From assembly GCA_050258755.1 (NCBI GenBank), contig JBLMZI010000007.1:186001-250000 (forward strand): 64,000 nucleotides of DNA, written 5' to 3'. Of the stretch, positions 25,028-33,707 are shown in pieces (position 1 is the first letter of the stretch; each line of letters starts with the position of its first letter). Made by a program: the position numbers and the translations under genes. The notes beneath the pieces were generated by a model. That model worked only from the letters and a program-made list of their open reading frames with translations, searched no databases and was not told the DNA's origin. Source of the DNA: JBLMZI01 sp050258755. GTDB taxonomy: Bacteria; Bacillota; Syntrophomonadia; Syntrophomonadales; DTU052.

Positions 25028-25807
25028 ATGCAATTCGGGGAATACCAGACCTTACAATTAGAGTGGATCGAGGAAGGGATTCTGGGACTGACGCTGAATC
25101 GGCCGAATCGGTTGAACGCCGTGAGCCACCGCATGCTGGATGAGCTGGATGAGGTTTGGAGCCGGCTGCGGCACGATCTGACCGATACCCGGGTCGTGAT
25201 TCTGAGAGGAGCCGGTGAGAAAGGCTTTTGCGGCGGTGTCGATGTCAAGGACGAGGTTCCCGAAGGGATGATGACCACTGACGGGCTGTACGAGTGGCAG
25301 ACCCGGCTGGGCAATCTGCAGCTTCAAATGCGCTTGATTCCGCAGCCGATTATCGCCGTGGTGCATGGCGCGGCGGCCGGAGCCGGTTTCAGCTTTTCCA
25401 TGGCGTCGGATATCCGGGTCATCGCGCCGGATGCCCGTTTTTCGGCGTTTTATATCAATGTCGGGCTGGGTGGCGCCGATATGGGTTCCAGCTATTTTCT
25501 GCCGCGGTTGATCGGTACCGGCCGCGCGTATGAATTTCTATTGACCGGCCGGTTTATGAACGCCGAAGAGGCCATGAGTCTCGGGTTTGCGTCCCGCTGT
25601 GTGCCGCGTGAGGAGCTCATGAATCACGCGCTTGAACTGGCCCGCTTGATTAAGGAAAAACAGCCGGCTGCGATCCGGCTGACCAAAGAAGCGATCAATC
25701 AAAACTTGGACTGTGCAGGCCTTGAAGCGGCCCTGAACATGGAAAACCGCAACCAATTGATCATGCTGATGAACAATATTGCGGCAGGGCGCCGGGCTCT
25801 GGGATAA
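25028..25807 (+). CDS. Enoyl-CoA hydratase/isomerase-family protein
   Basis: A 259-residue crotonase-fold protein. The CoA-binding and oxyanion-hole regions are present (GFCGGVDVK and HGAAAGAGFSF). The two catalytic Glu residues of classical hydratase appear to be replaced (Ser/Phe in the first position, Tyr-Ile-Asn in the second), while an Asp in GGADMG is kept at the place used by dienoyl-CoA isomerases. It is therefore unlikely to be an ordinary crotonase and may be an isomerase or act on an unusual CoA ester. ATG 25028 is preceded by GGAGAGGAG; the frame is open 27 codons upstream without a ribosome binding site. It probably shares a transcript with the ParA gene. Confidence 0.88.
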   Translation: MQFGEYQTLQLEWIEEGILGLTLNRPNRLNAVSHRMLDELDEVWSRLRHDLTDTRVVILRGAGEKGFCGGVDVKDEVPEGMMTTDGLYEWQTRLGNLQLQMRLIPQPIIAVVHGAAAGAGFSFSMASDIRVIAPDARFSAFYINVGLGGADMGSSYFLPRLIGTGRAYEFLLTGRFMNAEEAMSLGFASRCVPREELMNHALELARLIKEKQPAAIRLTKEAINQNLDCAGLEAALNMENRNQLIMLMNNIAAGRRALG

Positions 25808-25831
25808 TCATTCAGACGGAAAAGAAACGAA

Positions 25832-25876
25832 AAAAACGGCCTGTTTGCCAGTGCCTCCGACAAACAGGCCGTTTTT
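25832..25876. terminator. Bidirectional terminator
   Basis: A perfect 16-bp stem (25832-25847 with 25861-25876) starting AAAAACGG and ending CCGTTTTT, with a 13-base loop, between the convergent hydratase and GGDEF genes. Confidence 0.93.
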
Positions 25877-25895
25877 CTATTGCGGTTGATCCCGG

Positions 25896-27752
25896 CTAAT
25901 CTTTCTTGGCGAAGACCTGATTTCGGCCGCGCTGTTTCGCTTCGTACAAAGCCTGGTCAGCGGCTCGCAGAATCCGGCTGATTTCGTCGTCCCGATCCGG
26001 AATGATGCTGACCACCCCAAGACTGATGGTCACCACCGAAGCAACCGAAGAATACTCATGCTCGATCGCAAGCTGTGCCACGTTCTGACGGAGTTCCTCC
26101 GCAATGGAATTTGCGCCGGAGAGTTCGGTATTCGGAAGGATCACGGCCAATTCGTCCCCGCCGTAACGGGCGACCAGGTCCGTTGACCGTTTAACCGTGC
26201 GCCGCAGCGTGGCCGCAATGGCTTTCAAACAGCTGTCGCCGGCCAGATGGCCGTACGAATCGTTATAGTCCTTGAAATAATCAATATCCATCATGATCAA
26301 GCCCAGCGGAGCCAGAACCCGTTTCGCGCGATGCCATTCCCGCTGCAGGAACTCATCATAATACCGGCGGTTGGCAATGCCGGTCAGCCCGTCCACGAAG
26401 GAAAGACGGCGCAATTCCTCGTTGGCCGCCTGCAGCTCACGGGTTCGAATCGCGACCTTGAGTTCCAGTTCGTCTTTCATCTGACGAAGCTCTTCCTCGG
26501 CCCTTTTCTGGGGCGTTATATCAAGCAGGGAAACCAGGCTTTGCATGGAGCCCGGAAGTAAAGCGACATTGACGACCGCTTCCCGGCTTTCCCTGAAGCG
26601 ATCAACCATTCGGAAAGTATACATGTTCGGTGCCGAGTCGGCGTCAGCCCTGCGCTGCCGGTGATAGGCCACCATGCGCTCCAGATCTTCTGAATTGGCT
26701 ACAAACTCGGTCCACTTCATCTTTCCTTCCATCTGTTCCCGGGTAAACCCGGTCATGTCTTCAACCACCTCGTTTGCCATTAGAACCGTCATATCCTCGT
26801 CGACCATGACCATGGCGATGCCGCTGTGTTCAAACAGCGCCCGGTATTTCATCTCTGATTCAATCAAAGCCTTTTCGGCCATCCGCTTTTCGGCGATTTC
26901 CAACTGAAGCGTCTCATTGATCCGGTTGTATTCGGCGGTCCGGGTCGCCACCAGTTCCTCCAGGTGGCTCTTGATCGACAGCAGTTCCTCTTCAATCTGC
27001 TTGTGATGGGTGATATCGGCATCGACTCCGACCAGCCCGATCACTTGACCGTCAGCGATGACCGGCGCGACGGTCAGTTCCCGCACCTCAGCTTTCCGGT
27101 CGTGTTCTGCTTTGAACTCGGTGCGGATGATTGTGCCCTTCAGACAGCGCTTGAGACTGGTTTTCCATTTGGGGCGGAGTGTTTCCGGGACATCCAATGC
27201 GGTCATACGACGGCCAACGAAACTGCCGTATTTTTTAATGCAGCTGGCATTCTGCATGGTATAGCGCAGGTCCGTATCCATCGCGAAAAAATCGAACGGA
27301 AGATTATCGATCAAGGCTCTGAGGTGGGCTTCACTCTTTTTCAGAGCCTCCAGTGCCTCGGTTTGATTCCGTTTCAGCAGGGCGTTTTCCAGCTCGCGTT
27401 CGATCGAAAAGGGAAGGCGCTTGAGGTCGTTTTTACGCACAAAGTCGGCGGCGCCCTGCTTCATAAGCGTGACCGCCAGATCAATGTTGATTTCACCGGA
27501 CAGGATAATGACGGGAAGGTTCGGGCACAGGGACTGCGCCTGAAGCAGGATATCCGGAGCGTTGAAAAAAGGCATGTAATGATCGCAGGTGACAATATCC
27601 CATGTTTGTTCCGTGAGCGCGCGCCGCAGTGCATCCGGGCCGTCCACCCGCTCATAAACCGGTGAAAAGCCGCTGCGGCGAAGTTCATAAAGGATCAGTT
27701 CGGCATCGGCCGGATCGTCGTCAACGATGAGAATGCGAAGCGTCTTTTGCAT
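25896..27752 (-). CDS. Receiver-PAS-PAS-GGDEF diguanylate cyclase
   Basis: A 618-residue response regulator. The receiver domain (about 5-125) has acidic residues DDD at 11-13, phospho-acceptor Asp57 and Lys107. Two PAS domains follow (about 145-265 and 305-425) with a coiled segment between and after. The C-terminal GGDEF domain (about 450-615) has an active-site GGDEL and an RSTD inhibitory I-site five residues before it, so it should make cyclic di-GMP with product inhibition. The start at ATG 27752 has GGGAGG upstream. No partner kinase is adjacent; the hybrid-less kinase at 51753 is a possible but unproven partner. Confidence 0.93.
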   Translation of the reverse strand: MQKTLRILIVDDDPADAELILYELRRSGFSPVYERVDGPDALRRALTEQTWDIVTCDHYMPFFNAPDILLQAQSLCPNLPVIILSGEINIDLAVTLMKQGAADFVRKNDLKRLPFSIERELENALLKRNQTEALEALKKSEAHLRALIDNLPFDFFAMDTDLRYTMQNASCIKKYGSFVGRRMTALDVPETLRPKWKTSLKRCLKGTIIRTEFKAEHDRKAEVRELTVAPVIADGQVIGLVGVDADITHHKQIEEELLSIKSHLEELVATRTAEYNRINETLQLEIAEKRMAEKALIESEMKYRALFEHSGIAMVMVDEDMTVLMANEVVEDMTGFTREQMEGKMKWTEFVANSEDLERMVAYHRQRRADADSAPNMYTFRMVDRFRESREAVVNVALLPGSMQSLVSLLDITPQKRAEEELRQMKDELELKVAIRTRELQAANEELRRLSFVDGLTGIANRRYYDEFLQREWHRAKRVLAPLGLIMMDIDYFKDYNDSYGHLAGDSCLKAIAATLRRTVKRSTDLVARYGGDELAVILPNTELSGANSIAEELRQNVAQLAIEHEYSSVASVVTISLGVVSIIPDRDDEISRILRAADQALYEAKQRGRNQVFAKKD

Positions 27753-27964
27753 GTGATCCTCCCGGTCGCCGGTTTCAACATCGGCCTCTACGGATTGAGA
27801 GCAAATGGACACACGGGGGAAAACGACACAATTGTTTCGAAAAGATGCTCTTTTGCAGCATTTGATGCGGGAACGATTTAAAGATAAAAGCATGACGAAC
27901 TGTAGTGACTAAGTGTACAATTCGCCGGGGAGAATCGATATTCCTCTAATTATTACCTATGCCA

Positions 27965-28564
27965 CTATAATGTGCGCTCTCGTTCAATTAACCGCGCAAG
28001 CAGGAGGGGAATGCCTTCCATCAGCATGAAATCCCATAGTTCCATCATTTCCTGCATGGGAACCGGCTGCGCTTTGACCAGCAGCTGGACGGCCTGGCCG
28101 TCGTTCATGGCTACGAGCGCGGCTGCCAGAGCGCGGCTGAGGCGGGTCTCGGGCAGACCATACAGATCGTCGATAAAGTGCTGGCTGGATTCAATCCACC
28201 GGTCATACTGGGCGGCAAACCGATTCTCCAGTTCTTCATTGCCCCGAACTGCCTCATGGGCCAGGTAAAACTGAAGCTTGTTGTAGGTTTCGTTCTGCAG
28301 CCGTTTGCCGATTCCCTGAAGCAATGCCTGGCGAAACCGTTCCTTGTCGACCGAGCGGGAAGCCTGTGCCGGGGCAGCATACTCCTGAATCGTCTGGTCG
28401 ATCACGTCCAGCAGCAGCATTTCTTTGCTCTTGAAGTGATAGTACAGGGCCCCTTTACTGATGCCAGCCTCATCGACAATGGCCTGAATGCTGGCATTAT
28501 TCACCCCTTGTTGGGCGATCACCTTTTTGGCGGCTTCGATGATGGCTTCTTTGGCTCCGCTCAT
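27965..28564 (-). CDS. TetR/AcrR-family regulator
   Basis: A 199-residue regulator with the usual N-terminal helix-turn-helix (IQAIVDEAGISKGALYYHF at about 25-45) and a helical ligand domain. It is divergent from the CoA-transferase gene; the shared region has a perfect GACCGGTC-centred palindrome, the typical form of TetR operators. It probably represses itself and the CoA-transferase, sensing an acyl-CoA or toxic small molecule (inference). GGAGG lies 11 bases before the ATG. Confidence 0.9.
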   Translation of the reverse strand: MSGAKEAIIEAAKKVIAQQGVNNASIQAIVDEAGISKGALYYHFKSKEMLLLDVIDQTIQEYAAPAQASRSVDKERFRQALLQGIGKRLQNETYNKLQFYLAHEAVRGNEELENRFAAQYDRWIESSQHFIDDLYGLPETRLSRALAAALVAMNDGQAVQLLVKAQPVPMQEMMELWDFMLMEGIPLLLARLIERERTL

Positions 28565-28661
28565 TAATCCTGCAACCTCCGTGTTCTGATTCTGCGACAG
28601 GGTATTCTGAAAATATCTTAGCGCATTCGCGAAAATTGGTCTTGTTTCGCCCAGAAAAAAT

Positions 28662-28677
28662 TGCTATCGTAATAGCA
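28662..28677. promoter_or_regulatory. Second palindrome in the TetR/CoA-transferase region
   Basis: TGCTAT (28662-28667) and ATAGCA (28672-28677) flank CGTA. It lies seven bases from the main operator and may be a second binding site for a different regulator or part of a promoter. Confidence 0.4.
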
Positions 28678-28683
28678 TTACAA

Positions 28684-28697
28684 ACCGACCGGTCGGT
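28684..28697. promoter_or_regulatory. Perfect 14-bp TetR-type operator
   Basis: ACCGACCGGTCGGT is a perfect palindrome centred on GACCGGTC, the form bound by many TetR-family repressors. It lies 120 bases from the TetR start and about 200 from the CoA-transferase start. Confidence 0.75.
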
Positions 28698-28893
28698 ACA
28701 GTAATCGTATCATGCTCCGGCCAGGCGCGAAAGAACGAAGTGCTCTTTTTGCACAGCAAACCCACAAAATACAGGGAAATGGCCGAAAGGCGCTGGGAGT
28801 GGCCAGGCGCCATGTGTGGAATGCTTTGATCGTTTCGGGGGATACCCTTACTGAAAAATCTTGAACGGATCATTGTTGGGGAGGAATAAGGGA

Positions 28894-30270
28894 ATGTCGA
28901 CGTATCAAAAAATGTACCAGGAAAAATTGGTCAAGGCCGAAACCGCAGCCCGGGTCATCGAGTCAGGGGATTGGCTGGACTACGGGATGTTTAATGGCAA
29001 GCCGATTGCCTTTGACAAGGCGCTGGCGGCCCGCAAGGACGAGCTGAGCGATATCTTCGTAACCACAGGTGTCACGGTCCCGCCGGTGCCGGAAATCGTG
29101 ACCAAAGACCCGATGGGTGAAACATTCACGATGAATGACCTTCATTTCAGTCTGGTGACCCGAATGATGGCCCAGCACTGCAAGAACGTATTCTACAATC
29201 CGCTCTGCTTTGGCGAAGCGGAAAAGTACTTCGCCGACGGCCGCATGGATTCGGTCAACGTTGGCGCACCGAACCGGAAAGCCTTTGTCAGCCAGGTGAC
29301 GCCGATGGACCGTGACGGCTTCTTTAACTGGGGCTCCTGGAACGCGGCCGGCTACGAACAGGCTATGCGGGCGGAAAAGGTGATTGTCGAAGTCAACCAG
29401 AAGGCGCCGAACGGCCTTGGCGGCTGCAATGAGCGCATTCACATCTCCCAGGTCGATTATATTGTCGAAGGGGAAAACCCGGACCTGTTCGCCCTGCCGG
29501 AAACCGAATCATCAGAGGTCGACCGTAAAATTGCCGAACATGTCTTTGATCACCTGCGCGATGGCTGCTGCATCCAGCTCGGGATTGGTTCGATGCCCAA
29601 CGCGCTCGGCAAACTGATTGCGCATACCGATTTGAAAGATCTCGGAGTCCATACCGAAATGCTGGTCGATGCGTTCATGCACCTGCATGAGGCCGGCAAA
29701 ATCACCGGCAAATACAAGAGCTTCGACCGGAACAAGATTGCTTACACCTTCGCGCTGGGCTCGCAGGACCTGTACGATTGGATTCACAATAACCAGGGCC
29801 TGGCATCCTACAATGCGAGTTACATCCTGCACCCGCCGCGCATGGCGCAGATGGAGAATCTCATTTCCATCAACCAGATTATGCAGATCGACCTGTACGG
29901 TCAAGTCAATGCAGAAAGCGAGAGCGGCCGGCAAATTTCAGGAAACGGCGGGCTTTCCGATTTCGTAAACGGCGCTTACTGGGCCAAGGGCGGCCGCAGC
30001 ATCCTATGCCTGCCCTCCACCCATACATTCAAGGACGGCCGCAGGGTTTCCCGAATCGTTCCGACCTTCTCGCCGGGCACCATCACCACGGTATCGCGGC
30101 AGATGGTGAACATCGTGGCCACCGAGTTTGGCTGGGTTTCCATGAAAGGGGCGCCGACCTGGCTGAAGGCTGAAAAACTGATCTCTATCGCGCACCCGGA
30201 TTTCCGCGACGATCTGATCAAAGCGGCCGAAGCGGCGAAAATCTGGCGCCAGTCGAATAAAGTCAGCTAA
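28894..30270 (+). CDS. Acetyl-CoA hydrolase/transferase family (butyryl- or 4-hydroxybutyrate-type CoA-transferase)
   Basis: A 458-residue family I-type CoA-transferase. The catalytic Glu lies in GVHTEMLVDAF and the preceding glycine loop GIGSMPNAL is intact; the C-terminal CoA-binding region (QISGNGGLSDFV, FSPGTITTVSR) fits Cat1/Cat2/AbfT-like enzymes. It would move CoA between a short-chain acyl-CoA and acetate or a related acid. With an acyl-CoA dehydrogenase convergent to it, butyrate or fatty-acid metabolism is likely, but substrate is not fixed by sequence. Start ATG 28894 has GGGGAGGAA upstream. A hairpin terminator follows at 30431. Confidence 0.9.
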   Translation: MSTYQKMYQEKLVKAETAARVIESGDWLDYGMFNGKPIAFDKALAARKDELSDIFVTTGVTVPPVPEIVTKDPMGETFTMNDLHFSLVTRMMAQHCKNVFYNPLCFGEAEKYFADGRMDSVNVGAPNRKAFVSQVTPMDRDGFFNWGSWNAAGYEQAMRAEKVIVEVNQKAPNGLGGCNERIHISQVDYIVEGENPDLFALPETESSEVDRKIAEHVFDHLRDGCCIQLGIGSMPNALGKLIAHTDLKDLGVHTEMLVDAFMHLHEAGKITGKYKSFDRNKIAYTFALGSQDLYDWIHNNQGLASYNASYILHPPRMAQMENLISINQIMQIDLYGQVNAESESGRQISGNGGLSDFVNGAYWAKGGRSILCLPSTHTFKDGRRVSRIVPTFSPGTITTVSRQMVNIVATEFGWVSMKGAPTWLKAEKLISIAHPDFRDDLIKAAEAAKIWRQSNKVS

Positions 30271-30430
30271 ATTAATATTGGAAAGTGGAGGCCGACCCGG
30301 TTTACCCCCAAACTCAACCGAAGCTTACCGCGCCGATCCGCACGGTTCCTGAAATAGCGGATGGAAGCGGGCAATGGTCTGAGCAAACCGGGTTGTGTCT
30401 TTGCAATAACCAGATATCCCTCCATAGGAA

Positions 30431-30460
30431 AGCCACCCGATTCGGGTGGCTGTTTCTTTT
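30431..30460 (+). terminator. Terminator of the CoA-transferase gene
   Basis: AGCCACCCGA (30431-30440) is complementary to TCGGGTGGCT (30442-30451), followed by GTTTCTTTT. Confidence 0.85.
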
Positions 30461-30464
30461 GCGC

Positions 30465-30498
30465 AAAAAGAGAGCGGGCGGCTGTCAAAGCCGCCCGC
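30465..30498 (-). terminator. Terminator of the acyl-CoA dehydrogenase gene
   Basis: GCGGGCGGC (30474-30482) pairs with GCCGCCCGC (30490-30498) around a seven-base loop; on the minus strand it is followed by TCTCTTTTT. Confidence 0.88.
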
Positions 30499-30526
30499 CA
30501 TGTTTCATCGGATGGGGGGTTTGATT

Positions 30527-32359
30527 CTAGCCAAGTCCTTCTTCCGGGCAGTCGATTGCGGAGGTGTCCCCGAGTTCGAAAACGGTCTTGAGGTAGTGGA
30601 CCTGCGGCACAATGTTCATCACATAGAACTTACCGGAGGCGATTTTGCCTTTGTAGAAGTTGGCGTCAAAATGATCCTCGCCGAGCTCGTCAAGCTTATT
30701 GCTGGCCAGCAGCGCCTGATCCAGTATCAGCATGCCGCAGTTGATCATTGCGGTGGCATGGAGAATACGGGTCGAGTACAGCGGCATCATCGGAATTTTG
30801 CCTTCCTTGAGATAGCCCTGGAGGGTTCCAAGCATTCCTTGATACGCCTGGAATGCGCTTTCGAGCACTTCGAACTGTTTTTCAAAGCCTGGGGTCAGTT
30901 TGTTGGCAGCGATGAACTTGTGGACTTCGCCCAGCCAGGTCATCAGGTATTTGCCCTTTTTGGAAGTGAATTTGCGGCCGACCAGGTCCAGCGACTGAAT
31001 AAAGTTGGTGCCTTCCCAGATCGAGAAGATCTTCACATCGCGGGCGAGCTGCGCCGGGGCGTATTCTTCGATAAAACCGTAACCGCCGTAGGTCTGAATG
31101 GCGTCCCCAATCAGCGGCCAGGCCATGTCGGAGGCGTAGGCTTTGCACAGCGGATTCTGGAATTGGAACATCGCATCGGCAAATTCGCGCTCTTCTTCGT
31201 TGTCGCTGTCATGCAGCAAGTCGATATAGTAATAGGTTTTGTAGATCATGGCGCGAATCGCCTCGATGCACGATTTCTGCCCAAGCAGCATGCGCCGGAC
31301 GTCCTCGTGTTCGATAATACGGACCTTCGGGCCTTTGGGATCGGTTAGCTTGGTGCCCTGAATCCGCTCCTTGGAATAAGCCAGCGCATTGTAGTAAGCC
31401 TGAGATGTGGTGCCGAGTGCGAGCAGACCCGTGCCCAGCCGCTCTTCGTTCATCATGTCAAACATCTGGGCCATTCCTTCACCCTTGCCGTCTTCTCCGG
31501 GCGGGTTGCCGATGATGTAGCCGTAACACTTGTCGTTTTCGCCGAAGGCCAGGGTACAGGTTGCAGATCCCTTCAGGCCCATCTTGTGCTCGATGCCGAC
31601 TGTGGTCACATCGTTCCATTCACCCATGGAACCATCGTCGCTGACCCAGTACTTCGGAACCATAAACAGGGACAGACCGGCGGTGCCGGGACGAGCCCCT
31701 TCCAGGCGGCCCAGGACCAGGTGAATGAAGTTGCTGGCAATATCATGGTCACCGGAGGTGATGAACATCTTGGTCCCTTTAAGCTTGTACAAGCCGGGGG
31801 TATCCGTGGTGAAAGCCTTGGTGACACAGGCGCCGACATCCGAACCTGCGCCGGGTTCGGTCAGGTTCATCGTTCCGCCCCACTCGCCGGAGAACATTTT
31901 CTCCAGGTACAGGTCTTTGTATTTTTGATCGGCATGCTTTTGAATCACGCCTGCGGCGCCGGCGGTCAAACCCCAGTAGGTGGGAATCGCCGACGATGCC
32001 GAAATGAACATTTCGCCGAGCGGTGCGTTCATACAGATCGGCATCCGGCCTTCTACTTCGCGGTCGGCCACCTGCGGGCCGAGACCGGCTTCCATAACGG
32101 TCCGGTATGCGACTTTGATCGGCTCGGGCGTGACGACCTTGCCATCAATGAACTGTGCACCGATTTTGTCCGAGGCCTCGTTTGCCGGACCGATCACATC
32201 GCGCGCGATTTTGAAAGCGACGTCGACGAATGAATCGACATCATCCTTCGAATAGTAGTCACGGTATGCGGGCATTGAAAGGAGATGGTCCAGGTCCAGC
32301 CATTCCTTCATGACGAACTTGACATCCCGCGTGTCAAATAGAAAATTGGTTGAAGACAT
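30527..32359 (-). CDS. Acyl-CoA dehydrogenase, large (about 600-residue) type
   Basis: A 610-residue flavoprotein, longer than classical 380-residue acyl-CoA dehydrogenases because of an extra C-terminal domain (after about 460). FAD and substrate motifs are present (NLTEPGAGSDVG, KGTKMFITSGDHD) and the catalytic Glu is in IWEGTNFIQ. The large class is common in anaerobic fatty-acid and aromatic degraders, where it oxidises acyl-CoA and passes electrons to electron-transfer flavoprotein. It is convergent with the CoA-transferase gene. GGGAGGG precedes ATG 32359. A UUCG-loop palindrome about 100 bases upstream may control it. Confidence 0.93.
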   Translation of the reverse strand: MSSTNFLFDTRDVKFVMKEWLDLDHLLSMPAYRDYYSKDDVDSFVDVAFKIARDVIGPANEASDKIGAQFIDGKVVTPEPIKVAYRTVMEAGLGPQVADREVEGRMPICMNAPLGEMFISASSAIPTYWGLTAGAAGVIQKHADQKYKDLYLEKMFSGEWGGTMNLTEPGAGSDVGACVTKAFTTDTPGLYKLKGTKMFITSGDHDIASNFIHLVLGRLEGARPGTAGLSLFMVPKYWVSDDGSMGEWNDVTTVGIEHKMGLKGSATCTLAFGENDKCYGYIIGNPPGEDGKGEGMAQMFDMMNEERLGTGLLALGTTSQAYYNALAYSKERIQGTKLTDPKGPKVRIIEHEDVRRMLLGQKSCIEAIRAMIYKTYYYIDLLHDSDNEEEREFADAMFQFQNPLCKAYASDMAWPLIGDAIQTYGGYGFIEEYAPAQLARDVKIFSIWEGTNFIQSLDLVGRKFTSKKGKYLMTWLGEVHKFIAANKLTPGFEKQFEVLESAFQAYQGMLGTLQGYLKEGKIPMMPLYSTRILHATAMINCGMLILDQALLASNKLDELGEDHFDANFYKGKIASGKFYVMNIVPQVHYLKTVFELGDTSAIDCPEEGLG

Positions 32360-32711
32360 GATTTACCCTCCCATTTTTTATAGTTCATCGTTCCGCATCC
32401 GTATTCCGAATGCGCCCAACCCTTACCCTTTTATTCTTCATATACGTACTTTTATCCTCTGAACAATTTTTTCGAAAATTGTTTTGGGACCAATTTGTTT
32501 CCGAATGGAAAAGAATTAGGAAATCTATGATATGATGGACAATGAAATGAAGGAAAACGCAGTAGTTGAATGGAATACGATAATAATTAGCCATAATCGC
32601 TGAATATGATCCTGTTTGTGTAGTAAGAGCACAAGCTTCTCACTGGAAGGGCGGGTTACGCGGTTTGGGATTGGCATCAAAGGGACTTCAGGGGCTCAGG
32701 ACCGGGTGATG
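32360..32711. other. Intergenic region between acyl-CoA dehydrogenase and Rrf2 genes
   Basis: About 350 bases, more AT-rich than its surroundings in the first half. It holds the palindrome at 32462-32483. A weak minus-strand promoter (TTGTTC 32461-32466 with TATATG 16 bases on) would put the -35 at the palindrome edge. No gene was supported; a 22-codon open frame near 32535 has no ribosome binding site. Confidence 0.45.
32462..32483. promoter_or_regulatory. Perfect AT-rich palindrome with UUCG loop
   Basis: AACAATTTT (32462-32470) and AAAATTGTT (32475-32483) are perfect complements around TTCG. It could be an operator upstream of the acyl-CoA dehydrogenase gene or, in RNA, a stable tetraloop hairpin. 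Confidence 0.5.
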
Positions 32712-32740
32712 TTGAATCCGAATCGGAATCCTGGTAAAAT
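32712..32740 (+). promoter_or_regulatory. Promoter of the Rrf2 regulator gene
   Basis: TTGAAT (32712-32717) and TAAAAT (32735-32740) are 17 bases apart, about 45 bases before ATG 32785. Confidence 0.7.
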
Positions 32741-32784
32741 ACAAAGTAGATAAAGAAGGTACAATATCGACTGGGGGGGCCATC

Positions 32785-33207
32785 ATGCAGATCACTCGTC
32801 AAACGGAATACGCGATTCGTACAATGCTTGAACTTGCCGCATCGCCGGGGCAAATCCTATCGACCAAGGTTATCTCCGAGCGGCAGGATGTTCCGGAACT
32901 GTTCCTTAAAAAAACGGTTCAAATTCTTGCCCGGGCCGGACTGGTAACAACCCAGCGGGGGACCCAGGGCGGGGTTAGACTGGCACGATCCGGGGACACA
33001 ATTACGATTGCGGATATTGTTATCGCTGTGGAAGGGCCGCTGGCCTTGAATGTCTGTCTGATGCCCGGCCACATCTGTGGGAATCTGGATACCTGCGTGG
33101 TTCATCAAATCATGAACCGGGCCCAGAATGCCCTGTCCAAGGAACTGAGCCGGGATACATTGACCGATATTCTAAAAATGGCGGAAAAACAAAAAGTCGG
33201 GGTCTAG
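32785..33207 (+). CDS. Rrf2-family regulator with three-Cys cluster
   Basis: A 140-residue Rrf2 protein with an N-terminal winged helix (ITRQTEYAIRTML) and, at residues about 92-106, three Cys spaced C-x6-C-x5-C, the arrangement that binds an Fe-S cluster in IscR/NsrR/RsrR relatives. It is probably a redox-, iron- or NO-sensing repressor or activator. No isc or suf genes are adjacent, so the targets are unknown; autoregulation is common in the family. GGGGGGG precedes the ATG. Confidence 0.9.
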   Translation: MQITRQTEYAIRTMLELAASPGQILSTKVISERQDVPELFLKKTVQILARAGLVTTQRGTQGGVRLARSGDTITIADIVIAVEGPLALNVCLMPGHICGNLDTCVVHQIMNRAQNALSKELSRDTLTDILKMAEKQKVGV

Positions 33208-33231
33208 AAGCAGAAGTGAAATGAAATTGGC

Positions 33232-33260
33232 AAAAAAAGAGGAGGGGAAACCCTCCTCTT
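33232..33260 (-). terminator. Terminator between Rrf2 and J-domain genes
   Basis: AAGAGGAGGG (33237-33246) pairs with CCCTCCTCTT (33251-33260) around GAAA. The A-run at 33232-33238 becomes a T-run for the minus strand, so it best serves the J-domain gene. Confidence 0.88.
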
Positions 33261-33290
33261 GCTGTGTCTATCGGCTTTGATGATGTGGGG

Positions 33291-33707
33291 TTACAGGCGA
33301 AAGAAATATTTGAATGGATTGACCTGTGAGAAAAGGTTGTATTCCATCCAGGCCACGGAGACGCCAAAATCGAAGATATTGGCCAGCACATCGTCGACCC
33401 GGTGTGCGTTGATATAGTTTCGGAAGATCCGGTTCACCGTCCGGTAGCGGTATAGATTGTATTCAAAACTGGTGTTTCGGGGTGCGGCAGGATAACGAAG
33501 CGCGAATCTTTGATCGTATTTGGCGCGGGTGGCTGGATCGCGCAGAACCGCGTATGCTTCGTTGATTCGCTTAAAGCGTTCCTCGGCGTTCGGCTCAAAG
33601 CAGACATCCGGGTGACAGTTTCGCGCCAGGCCGCGGTAGGCCGCTTTGATTTCAGTGGGCCCGGCTTGGGGTGATATGTTCAGTACTGCATAGTAATCAG
33701 ATAGCAT
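33291..33707 (-). CDS. J-domain protein
   Basis: A 138-residue protein. Residues 3-65 form a complete J-domain with the catalytic HPD tripeptide (CHPDV) that stimulates DnaK ATPase. The remaining 70 residues have no Gly/Phe-rich or zinc-finger region, so it is a class III (minimal) J-protein; its tail is rich in Tyr, Asn and Arg and may target a specific client. GGGGGAT precedes ATG 33707. It is a stand-alone gene with its own terminator. Confidence 0.9.
   Translation of the reverse strand: MLSDYYAVLNISPQAGPTEIKAAYRGLARNCHPDVCFEPNAEERFKRINEAYAVLRDPATRAKYDQRFALRYPAAPRNTSFEYNLYRYRTVNRIFRNYINAHRVDDVLANIFDFGVSVAWMEYNLFSQVNPFKYFFRL

Larger units (their letters stand above)
28565..28893. other. 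Divergent control region of TetR and CoA-transferase genes
   Basis: About 330 bases holding two palindromes (listed separately) and the two ribosome binding sites. No consensus -35/-10 pair stands out on either strand; TTACAA at 28678-28683 abutting the operator is a possible -35 for the plus strand. No gene is seen. Confidence 0.5.

Noticed and set aside
30446..31348. Plus-strand open frame opposite the acyl-CoA dehydrogenase gene
   Set aside because: It runs through two terminator hairpins and into the end of a well-supported gene.
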